Origin: an unicellular cyanobacterium SU3
Lineage (GTDB): Bacteria; Cyanobacteriota; Cyanobacteriia; Cyanobacteriales; Microcystaceae
DNA: 62,247 nucleotides
Assembly: GCA_002172675.1 (NCBI GenBank)
Contig: NETF01000146.1
Location: 1 to 62,247 of the forward strand
Direction: 5' to 3'
Numbering within the stretch: the first letter of the stretch is position 1; each line of letters begins with the position of its first letter. Below, piece after piece: positions 52,969 through 62,246 of this stretch. Below the pieces are notes generated by a model. It did not search any database. It was not told the origin of the DNA and was given only the letters and a program-made list of their open reading frames with translations. The position numbers were made by a program, and so were the translations under genes.

Positions 52969-54690
52969 TTATCGCGAACTCCCAACTCCAGACTCCGAAC
53001 TCTTTAGGTGCAACTCCACCGAAGGAATACGCCATAACTGTTCTAATTCATTGGCTGGCATGGTTAAATATAAAACATCTCCAGGCTTTAACTGACTATC
53101 CAATAACTCCCAACTATGGATGGTTAAAGGGTTTCGTTCCAAATATAACGGGACAAACCCCCCTTTCATAGCTGCATCTTTCACTGTTTGCCGACAAAAG
53201 GAGTGTTTCGGAGTAATTAAGGTGGCTAAGGCTACCCATAATAAGTCTTCTGTCATGCCATTGCCTAAAATTTTACCCCCCAACGCAGCCGCCGCAAACG
53301 AAGGAGTAGCCAACTCCGAGGGACATAACACCGTTTCAAACTCAAACACCTCTTGAACCGACTGACCAAACTGGGGATCTTGCGATCGCAGAATAATGTT
53401 AATCTGAGGAGCGATCGCTTTAGCAGTTAAACCAATTTCGACGTTAACCATGTCATTACTGGTGACAACGATAATGCCTTGTGCTTTCTGTATATTTGCC
53501 GTCTTTAAGGTGTCATTAACTCTTGCATCTTCTAAAATAATGGGAACCCTTAACGATCGCGCCGTATGTAAAAAACGGTTATTGGCATCCGACTCGATCA
53601 CCACCACCTCATACCCTTGTTCTTGAAGTTGACGAACAATTTGAATACCAATACCCCCCAACCCACAGACAATATAATGGTGTTTAGTGGGAACTCTAGC
53701 TACATCCCAAAATTGTTTAAAGCGAGTGCCTAAAATAAAATCATTAAGTAGCGCATAACAGACACCGATGACCCCTGCACCCACAATCATCATAATAGCG
53801 GTAAATACTTTAATGCTGGCCGGTGCTTTTTCGGCCACTTGTTCTTGCCCGCCGGCACCAGTGATCATGCCCACGGAGAAGTATAACGCATCCACTAAAG
53901 AGGTGTTGTAATTAACCGCTACATAAGTGAAAGTAGCAGCAAAAATCATCCCCAGTAAACATAACGTTACCGCAATGACAGGATTAACATAACGCTGATA
54001 ACGTCGTAAATTTGCGATCGCTTTAACAAATTTTTGACCCCAAAAACGACGTTTTGACCGACTACTTAAACGAGTTCCAATAATGAGATGATCCCCTAGT
54101 TGTAAGGATTTTTCCTGTAATACTGCCGAAACTAAATCTAATTCTCCCTGTGCTGGTAAATAATAAATTAACATCCGTGAGGGACATTCCCACAACTCCC
54201 CTAAATTTAAGCCCAACCAGGGATGATTTTCATCGATCACCACGTCTTCAATGGGCCAAATTTGGTTAAATAATTGTAATTGACCGATCGCTTTATTGCC
54301 TAAAGCAGCAAAGGAGAAAATGGGGGCAGCTAAAGCCGCAACGCTCATGGTATGGTGATGGGGAAGGGTTTGATCGAGTCTTTCCCCTAACGTATGGTTA
54401 AATAAACGATTAATAATGCGAATTTTGGGGTTAAGTATTCTCGCTTGGGTGAGGGTTCCCAAGTTCACCGCATCGTTATTACTAGCTAAAACGAGGGTAT
54501 GGGCGTTATGAATGCCAGCTTTGGCTAGGGTTGACGGGGAACTTAATTCACCCACAACGACGTTATCTGAGGTTTCTCCTAGAATTAGGCGGTCGCTAAT
54601 TCCTACTACAGCGGCCCCTTGTCGTTTTAATAAACGAAAGATTTTATATCCTGTTCGTCCTAACCCACAGACAATGATTTGTGGTTTCAT
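52969..54690 (-). CDS. two-RCK ion-channel protein with nonstandard selectivity filter
   Basis: A 573-aa protein: an N-terminal NAD-binding RCK/TrkA_N domain (IIVCGLGRTGYKIFRLLKRQ), a two-helix pore module (VNPVIAVTLCLLGMIFAATF and IKVFTAIMMIVGAGVIGVCY) with pore loop ALYFSVGMITGAGGQEQ, and a second RCK domain (YIVCGLGGIGIQIVRQLQEQ). The pore has TGAGG where potassium channels have TVGYG, so K selectivity is doubtful. Its last ten residues (SSESGVGSSR) are encoded by tandem heptamers. Confidence 0.78.
   Translation of the reverse strand: MKPQIIVCGLGRTGYKIFRLLKRQGAAVVGISDRLILGETSDNVVVGELSSPSTLAKAGIHNAHTLVLASNNDAVNLGTLTQARILNPKIRIINRLFNHTLGERLDQTLPHHHTMSVAALAAPIFSFAALGNKAIGQLQLFNQIWPIEDVVIDENHPWLGLNLGELWECPSRMLIYYLPAQGELDLVSAVLQEKSLQLGDHLIIGTRLSSRSKRRFWGQKFVKAIANLRRYQRYVNPVIAVTLCLLGMIFAATFTYVAVNYNTSLVDALYFSVGMITGAGGQEQVAEKAPASIKVFTAIMMIVGAGVIGVCYALLNDFILGTRFKQFWDVARVPTKHHYIVCGLGGIGIQIVRQLQEQGYEVVVIESDANNRFLHTARSLRVPIILEDARVNDTLKTANIQKAQGIIVVTSNDMVNVEIGLTAKAIAPQINIILRSQDPQFGQSVQEVFEFETVLCPSELATPSFAAAALGGKILGNGMTEDLLWVALATLITPKHSFCRQTVKDAAMKGGFVPLYLERNPLTIHSWELLDSQLKPGDVLYLTMPANELEQLWRIPSVELHLKSSESGVGSSR
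52977..53004. repeat. heptamer tandem repeat encoding the channel C-terminus
   Basis: Four heptamers AACTCCC, AACTCCA, GACTCCG and AACTCTT. On the minus strand they encode the last residues of the channel protein. Confidence 0.7.
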
Positions 54691-54933
54691 GGAAAATTTT
54701 GATTATTTTTTAATCTTTAACTATGATACATTCCTTTTCTCTTTGTCTGTAGCATTCTTTACGCTTTGCGAGATTTTAGACTATCTTAATGGTTTATTGC
54801 GTTAAAATTGTGTTGTATTCTAGAAACAGTTGATATTACCGTCGCGTCTTTTGATGCTGAATCGGTTTTAGCAGACTTATAATGTTTCATTATTAGTTAA
54901 ACACAAACATAGCAGTGTTGAGGAAGAAAATCT

Positions 54934-55272
54934 ATGATGTTTAATCCATTTAAAACGACAAAATTAGCGGTTATTCTTACCCTTTTAGGGACTACCCTAG
55001 GGTTAGCACCTGTAACTGTAGCACAATCCATTGATCAAGTGGATAAGCCTTATCAGAGCAATGAAAGAGACCCTAATGGAAGCGAATTAGGGGATTTTAT
55101 GAATCCGTTGGGATTAATGCACCGTGCTAATTTAGAACGGAGTCGTAGTGGAGGTGAGTTTGCTGAAGATACACGCAATAACCTCAGTGAAGCAGCTAAG
55201 TCTTTTAAAGAAGCGCAAAGACAAATGTTAGAAGCGCAAGAAGCTGCCAACCAAAATCAAGAACCACAATAG
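54934..55272 (+). CDS. small secreted protein
   Basis: A 112-aa protein with a signal peptide (KLAVILTLLGTTLGLAPVTV, cut near VAQ-SID) and a polar helical body (LMHRANLERSRSGGEFAEDT, AKSFKEAQRQMLEAQEAANQ). No family recognised. It is followed by a hairpin and is probably periplasmic. Confidence 0.5.
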   Translation: MMFNPFKTTKLAVILTLLGTTLGLAPVTVAQSIDQVDKPYQSNERDPNGSELGDFMNPLGLMHRANLERSRSGGEFAEDTRNNLSEAAKSFKEAQRQMLEAQEAANQNQEPQ

Positions 55273-55298
55273 TTTTAGATATAAAACTGCAAAACTTT

Positions 55299-55323
55299 GT
55301 AAGGTGGGCATTGCCCACCCTAC
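55299..55323. terminator. hairpin after the small secreted gene
   Basis: GTAAGGTGGGCA pairs with TTGCCCACCCTAC-type sequence around 55310; a typical cyanobacterial interspersed hairpin, here placed to terminate the upstream gene. Confidence 0.55.
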
Positions 55324-55334
55324 AGTAAATTCTT

Positions 55335-56840
55335 TTAATGTTTTTTTCTCCATTGTTGTGCTTGAGATTGTATTTCTTTTAATTCTTCTGAGTCCATTTT
55401 TTTGAGATTAGCTAATACTAAATTCATTCTTCCCAATGATTTTAATTGATCTTGATGACGGGATAAAAAATCCCAATAAAAGAAGTTAAAGGGACAAGCT
55501 TTTTGTCCTGTACGTTTTGTGTGTTTATATTCACAACTTTTACAATAATCACTCATTTTATTAATATAATTAGCTGAGGCTGCATAAGGTTTTGACGCTA
55601 ATATTCCCCCATCAGCAAACTGTCCCATTCCGATCACATTTGGAACCATAACCCAATCGTATCCATCAAGAAATGCACTATGAAACCAATCATTAATAGC
55701 TTGAGGAGATACCCCAACAATTAAAGCAAAATTACTCAACACCATTAATCTTTGAATATGATGACCGTACCCTGTTTCTTCTACCTGTTGTAGAATTTGT
55801 TTTAAACAATTCATATCCGTTTGAGAACTATCCCAGTAAAATTCGGGTAAGGTTTCTTGATGGTCAAACCAATTTTTATCCCTATAATCATCATCCATTA
55901 ATTGATAAATTCCATACATATATTCTCGCCAGCCTAATATTTGACGAATTAAACCTTCTACACTGTTTAAAGGATAATCAAACTCATGATAAGCTTTTTC
56001 AATTTTTTGAATGACTTCTAAAGGGGTTAATAATCCAAGATTAATATAAGGAGAGATTAAACTATGCCACATTGTATATTCTCCTGTCACCATAGCATCT
56101 TGATAAGTGCCAAAATTGTTTACATTATTCTCTAAAAAATGGTCTAATATTTGTAACGCTTGTGAGCGAGTGATCCCCCATTTAAACGGTTCAATTTTAC
56201 CGTAGGTTTTTATCTTGTAAGATTTAACATCATTAATTACTTGTTTGGTAATTTCATCAGGTTCAAACCATAAAGGAGTAGGAGGATTTAAGTTTTGTTT
56301 GGGAGGTTTACGGTTTTGTTTATCAAAATTCCATTTGTCACCAATGGGTTGATCTCCATCCATTAAAACATTGAATCGTTTTCGTCCTTCTCGATAAAAA
56401 TCTTCTAATAATAACCGTTTCCTTGAATCATTCCATTGTTTAAATTCTTCTTCACTCCAGAGAAAATGATTATTAGGAATAAACTTAAGTTGACAATCTA
56501 ATTTAAAGCTTTGAATACGTCTTAGAAATGGGCGATCATAAGGTGTCACCAGTCTTAATTCTGTTATTTTATTGTCTTCAATCCAATCATTTAAAGCGGT
56601 TTGAAAATCTTGAGCTATTTTGTAAGTAACTGGCCATCCTTGTGAACTCAATTCTTCAGCAAAGTGACGCATTGCTGAGAAAACTAATACTAACTTTTGT
56701 TGATGATAAGGTCTTTTTTGAATATAGGTATGAGACTCAATAAAAATAACAGGCGTTTCTTGTTTATTATTTTGGCAACTGAGTAAGGCAGCTTGTTCTG
56801 AATGTAATTGATTTCCTAAAATCCAAATACCAATAGTCAT
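55335..56840 (-). CDS. FeS bacterial photolyase/cryptochrome (PhrB-like)
   Basis: A 501-aa flavoprotein of the FeS-BCP group: an N-terminal alpha/beta domain, the C-terminal helical FAD domain (YGHHIQRLMVLSNFALIVGV, DWVMVPNVIGMGQFADGGIL), and four Cys that would hold the 4Fe-4S cluster: Cys345 (MNCL), Cys433, Cys436 (DYCKSC) and Cys449 (KACP). PhrB enzymes repair (6-4) photoproducts. Length agrees. Confidence 0.85.
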   Translation of the reverse strand: MTIGIWILGNQLHSEQAALLSCQNNKQETPVIFIESHTYIQKRPYHQQKLVLVFSAMRHFAEELSSQGWPVTYKIAQDFQTALNDWIEDNKITELRLVTPYDRPFLRRIQSFKLDCQLKFIPNNHFLWSEEEFKQWNDSRKRLLLEDFYREGRKRFNVLMDGDQPIGDKWNFDKQNRKPPKQNLNPPTPLWFEPDEITKQVINDVKSYKIKTYGKIEPFKWGITRSQALQILDHFLENNVNNFGTYQDAMVTGEYTMWHSLISPYINLGLLTPLEVIQKIEKAYHEFDYPLNSVEGLIRQILGWREYMYGIYQLMDDDYRDKNWFDHQETLPEFYWDSSQTDMNCLKQILQQVEETGYGHHIQRLMVLSNFALIVGVSPQAINDWFHSAFLDGYDWVMVPNVIGMGQFADGGILASKPYAASANYINKMSDYCKSCEYKHTKRTGQKACPFNFFYWDFLSRHQDQLKSLGRMNLVLANLKKMDSEELKEIQSQAQQWRKKH

Positions 56841-56951
56841 AAATATAAATTAATGGAATGAATTAAAAACAATATCATTAATCCTAACTGATTATTTAAT
56901 ACTTTCCAAGTACCTTATCTTGATATTTTTATTTCTATCGAAAGTAAGATG

Positions 56952-57458
56952 CTATAAATATAATTGATTAATATAAAGTTTAAATGCTTCAATTTTTTCT
57001 TTTTCTTCATCGGTTAATATAATATTAGCCTGAAAAATAATCTCACCTTCTTCAGAAATATCAGCGATCGCACGATTTCTTAATGCTTCTCCTAACTGTT
57101 TTCCTCCTGTTTTCCATAAAGAGAGTTGAGGACTTTCTAAAATGTCTAGATGTTGCGCTAAAAAATCTTTTTGATAATCATAAGGTATCCAACCTTGGTC
57201 AGATTTTAAGGCTTGAATTAAGGTTTCCGATAAAATCTCAGGATTCGTTTTTTCTCCTTTACTTTTTAACCATAAAACCCAAGAACAAAAAGCCATTAAA
57301 GTATTTTCTAAATTATGAGGACAATAAACAATGGTTTCTAATAAATCTTGAGAAAAATTGACTCCTAACCGTCTCAGTCCCCATTTATATTGATCGAAAA
57401 TTTCAACAATACCATCATCAACATATTCGTAAGAGACAGCTTTTCTTAAATCAATCAT
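56952..57458 (-). CDS. hypothetical protein
   Basis: A 168-aa soluble protein, rich in charged helices (VDDGIVEIFDQYKWGLRRLG, LLETIVYCPHNLENTLMAFC). No domain is recognised. It overlaps the upstream secreted-protein gene by 8 bases, so the two are co-transcribed. Confidence 0.5.
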   Translation of the reverse strand: MIDLRKAVSYEYVDDGIVEIFDQYKWGLRRLGVNFSQDLLETIVYCPHNLENTLMAFCSWVLWLKSKGEKTNPEILSETLIQALKSDQGWIPYDYQKDFLAQHLDILESPQLSLWKTGGKQLGEALRNRAIADISEEGEIIFQANIILTDEEKEKIEAFKLYINQLYL

Positions 57459-57990
57459 CTAGTAAACCTAGAGTATTCAAAATTTCAAGCACCCCTCGCG
57501 CATCTTCCCTCGCATTGGAATTGACGGGTGTGTAAAGCTCAGTGAATAAACAGTTTTCAGCCAGACCTAATACTGGTCGCATTTCATCATCAACAATCAC
57601 CAATTCAGGAGTCTTATAAGTTAGATAACGAGCTTCAAGAATCATTCCCTCAGCCGATCCTCCCAAATTACAACGAATTGTACTTTCTGAGGGTTCTTCA
57701 ATTCCTCCTGAAAGACTATCGTAGCTAAAAGTACGCCTTAATCTATCAAGTCGTTTATAGAGTTCTTCAGGTGCCTCAATTGATTTTCCGTCTATTTTTA
57801 GTGAAAAACTATCGTCAACGGATGTGGAATTAGGATCAATATCATTCCCATAAAACTGAATCTGTCGGGTCGTGGTTTCATCAGATTTGTATTGCAGGTT
57901 TAACAATAATATTTGCTCGGCCTTTACAACATTGGGGAACATCGCCAAACAAGAAACCAAGCTTATGTTAAGACCTACCAAGAACTTCAT
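57451..57990 (-). CDS. secreted hypothetical protein
   Basis: A 179-aa protein with a signal peptide (LVGLNISLVSCLAMFPNVVK, cut near VKA-EQI) and a beta-rich exported body (LNLQYKSDETTTRQIQFYGN, EARYLTYKTPELVIVDDEMR). Two Cys (Cys about 131 and 157) could form a disulfide. Function unknown. It overlaps the next gene by 8 bases. Confidence 0.5.
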   Translation of the reverse strand: MKFLVGLNISLVSCLAMFPNVVKAEQILLLNLQYKSDETTTRQIQFYGNDIDPNSTSVDDSFSLKIDGKSIEAPEELYKRLDRLRRTFSYDSLSGGIEEPSESTIRCNLGGSAEGMILEARYLTYKTPELVIVDDEMRPVLGLAENCLFTELYTPVNSNAREDARGVLEILNTLGLLDD

Positions 57991-58322
57991 AGTCTAAATA
58001 CAGATTAGATTTTATTTTATTGCAACTGTTTGATTATAGACTATTCAACTTTGCACAATTGGACTACTACCCCGATGCTGACTTCGTAGAGCACGGGGCT
58101 TCTCAGCGCTTAGCTAAATACCATTTCTGCGTCCTTTTCCTAAAACTATTAATGGTAGTGTGATGGTGCTACCTAATAAGATTAAACCTTACCGAGTAAT
58201 GTTAAAGCATACCCTTTTCAGGTACAATGTAGGGTGGCAAAAATGCTTAGAATAAATTGCCATTGCTATCATCAGCAACACTATTGATAACGCTTTAACA
58301 CTACATTTGGGAAGGTCGCTCC
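57991..58322. other. spacer before the E2 gene
   Basis: A 332-base spacer. It includes a GC-rich hairpin CCCCGATGCT / AGCACGGGG near 58070-58098, resembling interspersed elements. The rest is AT-rich, with no recognised gene. Confidence 0.45.
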
Positions 58323-59630
58323 ATGATTCACGATATTTTCATGCCTGCATTAAGTTCTACCATGACCGAAGGAAAAATTGTCTCTTGGGTCAAGTCTCCA
58401 GGGGATAAAGTTTCTAAAGGGGAAACTGTGGTTGTCGTAGAATCAGATAAAGCAGATATGGATGTAGAATCTTTCTATGATGGCTATCTAGCAACTATTT
58501 TAGTCGAAGCCGGTCAAGAAGCTCCCGTTGGAGATGCGATCGCTTTAATCGCAGAAACCCAAGAAGAAATTGCCCAAGCCAAAGAAAAAGGCTCCTCTGG
58601 CTCCCAGACATCCCCTGAACCTACCCCGCCGCCACAACAAGAAGAAGAACAATCGTCCAAAGCCCCTGCAACCACCGCTACAGCCCCTGAAAGTCCTTCC
58701 GCTTCAAGTAATAGTAGCAATGGCAAGAGTAACCGTATTGTGGCATCCCCCAGAGCGAAAAAATTGGCCAAACAATTAGGAATTTCCCTCAACACCGTTG
58801 AAGGTAGCGGCCCTTACGGCAGAATTGTGGCAGAAGATATTGAAAAGGCCGCAGGAAAAACCCCCACACCTCCTGCTATTCCTAATCAAACCTCCCAACC
58901 TCCTCAACCCACTGCAACCTCAACACCTACCCCTGCAACACCTGCCCCTGTTACCGCAGGAGAAACTGTACCCCTCAATACCCTTCAAAAAGCAGTGGTG
59001 CAAAACATGGTGGCAACCCTACAGGTTCCTACTTTCCACGTAGGTTACACTATCACCACCGATGAATTAGATAAGCTCTATAAAAAACTGAAGTCCAAAG
59101 GGGTGACAATAACCGCTCTATTAGCTAAAGCAGTAGCAGTTACCCTTGAAAAACATCCTTTAGTTAATGCAAGTTATACTGATCAAGGAATTCGTTATCC
59201 TCAATCTATTAATATTGCGATCGCTGTTGCTATGCCGGATGGTGGTTTAATTACTCCCGTCTTACAAAATGCTGATAAAGTTGATATCTATTCTCTGTCT
59301 CGTACCTGGAAAGATTTAGTTGACAGAGCAAGAGCCAAGCAGTTACAACCAGAAGAATATAATAGCGGTACATTTACCTTATCCAATTTAGGAATGTTTG
59401 GGGTGGATCGCTTTGATGCCATTTTACCTCCCGGACAAGGCTCCATTTTAGCCATCGGTGCATCGAGTCCTCAAGTGGTAGCCACACCTGATGGTTTATT
59501 AGGGGTTAAACGTCAAATGGCGGTTAATATCACCTGCGATCATCGCGTCATTTATGGTTCCCATGCTGCTGCTTTCTTACAAGAGTTTGCCAACTTATTA
59601 GAAACCGATGTGCAATCTTTAACCATGTAA
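58323..59630 (+). CDS. pdhC: pyruvate dehydrogenase E2 (dihydrolipoyl acetyltransferase)
   Basis: A 435-aa E2: N-terminal lipoyl domain with Lys in VVESDKADMDVES (residues about 38-50), Pro/Ala/Thr-rich linkers, peripheral-subunit-binding domain (VASPRAKKLAKQLGISLNTV), and a C-terminal catalytic domain (TCDHRVIYGSHAAAFLQEF) with the His of DHRVxxG. The core complex makes acetyl-CoA. The linker is typical of cyanobacterial E2. A terminator follows. Confidence 0.92.
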   Translation: MIHDIFMPALSSTMTEGKIVSWVKSPGDKVSKGETVVVVESDKADMDVESFYDGYLATILVEAGQEAPVGDAIALIAETQEEIAQAKEKGSSGSQTSPEPTPPPQQEEEQSSKAPATTATAPESPSASSNSSNGKSNRIVASPRAKKLAKQLGISLNTVEGSGPYGRIVAEDIEKAAGKTPTPPAIPNQTSQPPQPTATSTPTPATPAPVTAGETVPLNTLQKAVVQNMVATLQVPTFHVGYTITTDELDKLYKKLKSKGVTITALLAKAVAVTLEKHPLVNASYTDQGIRYPQSINIAIAVAMPDGGLITPVLQNADKVDIYSLSRTWKDLVDRARAKQLQPEEYNSGTFTLSNLGMFGVDRFDAILPPGQGSILAIGASSPQVVATPDGLLGVKRQMAVNITCDHRVIYGSHAAAFLQEFANLLETDVQSLTM

Positions 59631-59640
59631 ATGTAACAAA

Positions 59641-59666
59641 AAAAGTCCGCTATTTAGCGGACTTTT
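59641..59666 (+). terminator. rho-independent terminator
   Basis: AAAAGTCCGCTA pairs perfectly with TAGCGGACTTTT (12-bp stem, 2-base loop) right after pdhC. It serves also the convergent DoxX gene on the other strand. Confidence 0.85.
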
Positions 59667-59688
59667 AGCTTAAGGCAAAGATCAAACC

Positions 59689-60222
59689 CTATCGCATTTG
59701 TTTTTCTTTCTTGGTGGGAGAAGCTTGATAAGATTTTTCTAACAACATGAGTTGCTTAGCTTTTTGGTTGAAAGCTTGACTATCTAACCAGTTCAAGATC
59801 AAAGCATCGGTGGAAAATAAACCGGCACCATTGACTAAAAAGAAGAGAAAACAAGCTGCATAGATAGCAGAGAGTTCGAGATAAGGAATACTAAACCCTG
59901 CTACTAAAATATGGTGATACATCGCCACAAGCATGGTTGAAAATAACCCTAAAGCAGCTGGACGAGTGAATAAACCCAAGGCTAATAAAGGCGCACCAAT
60001 TAATTCAGTAAAGGCAGCTACATAACTAAAGAAAATGGGAAAAGGTAGCCCAATATAAGCCACATAAGCTTCTGCAAAGCTTTCGATGTTGCCTAGTTTA
60101 TCGAGTCCATTATGGATCATCATTAAACCGACAACTACCCGAAAAATTGCCCAAGCGGTTTGAGAGGCAATGCTAGGGTTGACGTTGGGTTTGAAAATTA
60201 AACTTAGTATTGATGTATTCAT
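59689..60222 (-). CDS. DoxX family membrane protein
   Basis: A 177-aa four-helix membrane protein of the DoxX type: WAIFRVVVGLMMIHNGLDKL, FTELIGAPLLALGLFTRPAA, and LSAIYAACFLFFLVNGAGLF. Function of the family is varied (quinone- or sulfide-linked). The ATG at 60222 is chosen; an upstream frame adds 23 poorly conserved residues. Confidence 0.75.
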   Translation of the reverse strand: MNTSILSLIFKPNVNPSIASQTAWAIFRVVVGLMMIHNGLDKLGNIESFAEAYVAYIGLPFPIFFSYVAAFTELIGAPLLALGLFTRPAALGLFSTMLVAMYHHILVAGFSIPYLELSAIYAACFLFFLVNGAGLFSTDALILNWLDSQAFNQKAKQLMLLEKSYQASPTKKEKQMR

Positions 60223-60446
60223 TATGACAAGAGGTGAAATGATTGAAAAAATTAAGGAATTTACAAAACTCAATGAAGTTTTGTAGATCAATGTTTAGAA
60301 AAAATCCAGTGGCGTTATGACCCTAATCCCTTAAACGTCGTTGCTTAGGGGACTAAAGCGATAAGGCTCTAGACAATGCTGATGAGTATAGCATTAACAT
60401 TTCTTAATATCTTAACAAGTTTCTTAAATATTTCAACGTCAGTCAT

Positions 60447-60474
60447 CAGTGAACAGTGAACAGTTATCAGTTAT
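60447..60474. repeat. heptamer tandem repeat
   Basis: Four heptamers CAGTGAA, CAGTGAA, CAGTTAT and CAGTTAT. Confidence 0.7.
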
Positions 60475-60491
60475 TGGGAACTCTCTGTAAG

Positions 60492-60684
60492 TGTCATTGC
60501 GAGGAGGCAAAAACTTTACTGAAGCAAAGTTTTGAGATTTACTTGCATCTCCGAAGCCGAAGCCTCGAGGAGTAATAGCGATGTGGCGGACTCTCTATTT
60601 TTCGGTTTGGTGTTTTATAGATTGCTTTGGGGGATAATAACAATAAATCAAGCTATAGTAGTGATTAACCCCCTCGCAATGACA
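60492..60684. mobile_element. MITE with TGTCATTGCGAGG terminal inverted repeats
   Basis: A 193-bp non-coding element bounded by TGTCATTGCGAGG (60492-60504) and its exact inverse (60672-60684). Internal sequence includes the GAAGCCGAAGCCTCGAGGAG palindrome-like stretch and GATTGCTTTGGGGG. Such elements are widespread in cyanobacteria and other bacteria. No coding capacity. Confidence 0.75.
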
Positions 60685-60760
60685 ATCAAGAAATAACGAT
60701 TCACTGTTAAGCTGACACCAGTGAATAATATTAACTCTCTACGAGACTCAAGAGGTTGGG

Positions 60761-61870
60761 TTACTTTTTAAATTGTTCTAAGCTATTATTTTGAAGCCAT
60801 TTACCTAGTTGATATTGTTTATATTCATAATTATGAGACTTTGGAGGTTCAGCAGTAAAATTTTTAGTTGACTCAGCAAAATGATATTTGATAAGATCCT
60901 CAAACATCTTTAAAGGTAATAAAACAGCTTCTGTAATCAGTCCATCCTCAAACTCAAGTTGTTCAAATTTAAAACTATAACCTACCCACCAAATTGTAGG
61001 TAATCTATTATTAACGATTATTTCAAAATTCTTGATTACACAATTATGGATGGGATCTGGATTTTTCCTATTATGGATAATATACCAATATAAATTATGA
61101 CGAATATAACACTTATTATGTTCATCTTTACAAATTTCTACTTCAACCTCTTCTATATTTACTAACCAGCGTGTCATCTTTTTAGGTAAAGAGGGTGTCA
61201 TTAATTCTTGAGATTGATTTTGTGAGTCTTGTTGGTTGTTGGTGTTCATGGCGTTTTGTAATAAAGGTAATTTCTCTTTTAATTTTTCTTCTATGGGTAA
61301 GTTAGATAAAGTAAGAATTTTTGGGTCTTTTATCATCAAAACGTCAACATCTAAAATAGATCCGTTTTGAAGATAATGACTTCGTTCATCTCTATGATTT
61401 TCTAAATAATTGATAACTTCTAACCCCCCATAAAATTCAAAATGATATCCAGACATTGTATAAATAGGGGTATCTATCCAAACAATGATACGATTAGAAT
61501 GTCGATACAGTCCAGACCAAGCATCTCTAACTAAACCTCCATGTTTCTTAGTTGCAGAATTTTGTAAGATGTCATAGTCATTAGGATTAATCAAACACAA
61601 AAAATGAATTATATTATTATCATCTTCATATTGACCTAAAATCAGGGATCTAATAGTTGGATAGAGACTATTGGGTTTATTTAATACTTTGAGAATACGC
61701 TTAATTTCTTCTTCAAGCGTAGGAACTTTAGGAAGATATTGTTTAACTTTACTATTATTGAGTTCGGGTTTCAGGGTGTTGATATAATAGCGTTCTTTTT
61801 CATCTAGCTGTTCAATAGAAAAGGGATGATAATAAATAGTGTAATTATATTTTTTATTAAAAGTACCCAT
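60761..61870 (-). pseudogene. GIY-YIG nuclease-related protein, N-terminally truncated
   Basis: A 369-codon frame. Its start region (YNYTIYYHPFSIEQLDEKER and YYINTLKPELNNSKVKQYLP) is the C-terminal part of a GIY-YIG nuclease domain, but the GIY and YIG strands that should precede it are absent. The remaining body (EEEIKRILKVLNKPNSLYPT, EVEICKDEHNKCYIRHNLYW) has no recognised catalytic motif. It is divergent from a broken pilin gene, with which it shares a junction. Confidence 0.6.
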
Positions 61871-62163
61871 TAATATCCGAAAAGTAAAAAAGTCTCCTCA
61901 AGGATTCACTTTACTAGAATTATTGATTTCGGGAATAATTGTTGGCGTTTTATCTACTATTGCTACACCTGCTTATATTGCTACCATTGACAAATTTCAT
62001 TATGGAGAAGCTAAACTTCATATGGGTTGTATTAAACGAGAATTAGAAACCTTTAGAATGGAAAAAGGCTATTTTCCACAAGATGTAGGCTCCGATCAAG
62101 TACCCGTGGGTATTGAATGTTTTATCTTAAAATGTTGGATTGAAGACCCTCAGTTTTACTGAC
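61869..62163 (+). pseudogene. type IV pilin-like pseudogene
   Basis: The frame encodes a basic N-terminus (NIRKVKKSPQ) followed by the prepilin motif GFTLLELLISGIIVGVLSTI, then AYIATIDKFHYGEAKLHMGC and ELETFRMEKGYFPQDVGSDQ, like cyanobacterial pseudopilins. No ATG, GTG or TTG precedes the motif (an ATT at 61869 is the only plausible start), and the frame stops early after VGIECFILKCW. Both ends are therefore broken. Confidence 0.65.
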
Positions 62164-62204
62164 GGGATGAAAATGCAACCAGTCTATTAACTGCGAAGCA
62201 TCGT

Positions 62205-62246
62205 TTACACATCAGGACGATCTTGATCTTCTACATATTGTTTGAG
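62205..62246 (-). CDS. possible 3' end of a gene entering from the right edge
   Basis: On the minus strand the last bases read LKQYVEDQDRPDV and a stop (TAA at 62207-62205). This could be the C-terminus of a gene whose body lies beyond the window. Confidence 0.25.
   Translation of the reverse strand, partial: LKQYVEDQDRPDV

Noticed and set aside
58070-58098. Hairpin near 58070 as a fourth 37-bp repeat
   Set aside because: It lacks the GCGACCCC and GGGAACGCGC arms and the hairpin is imperfect.
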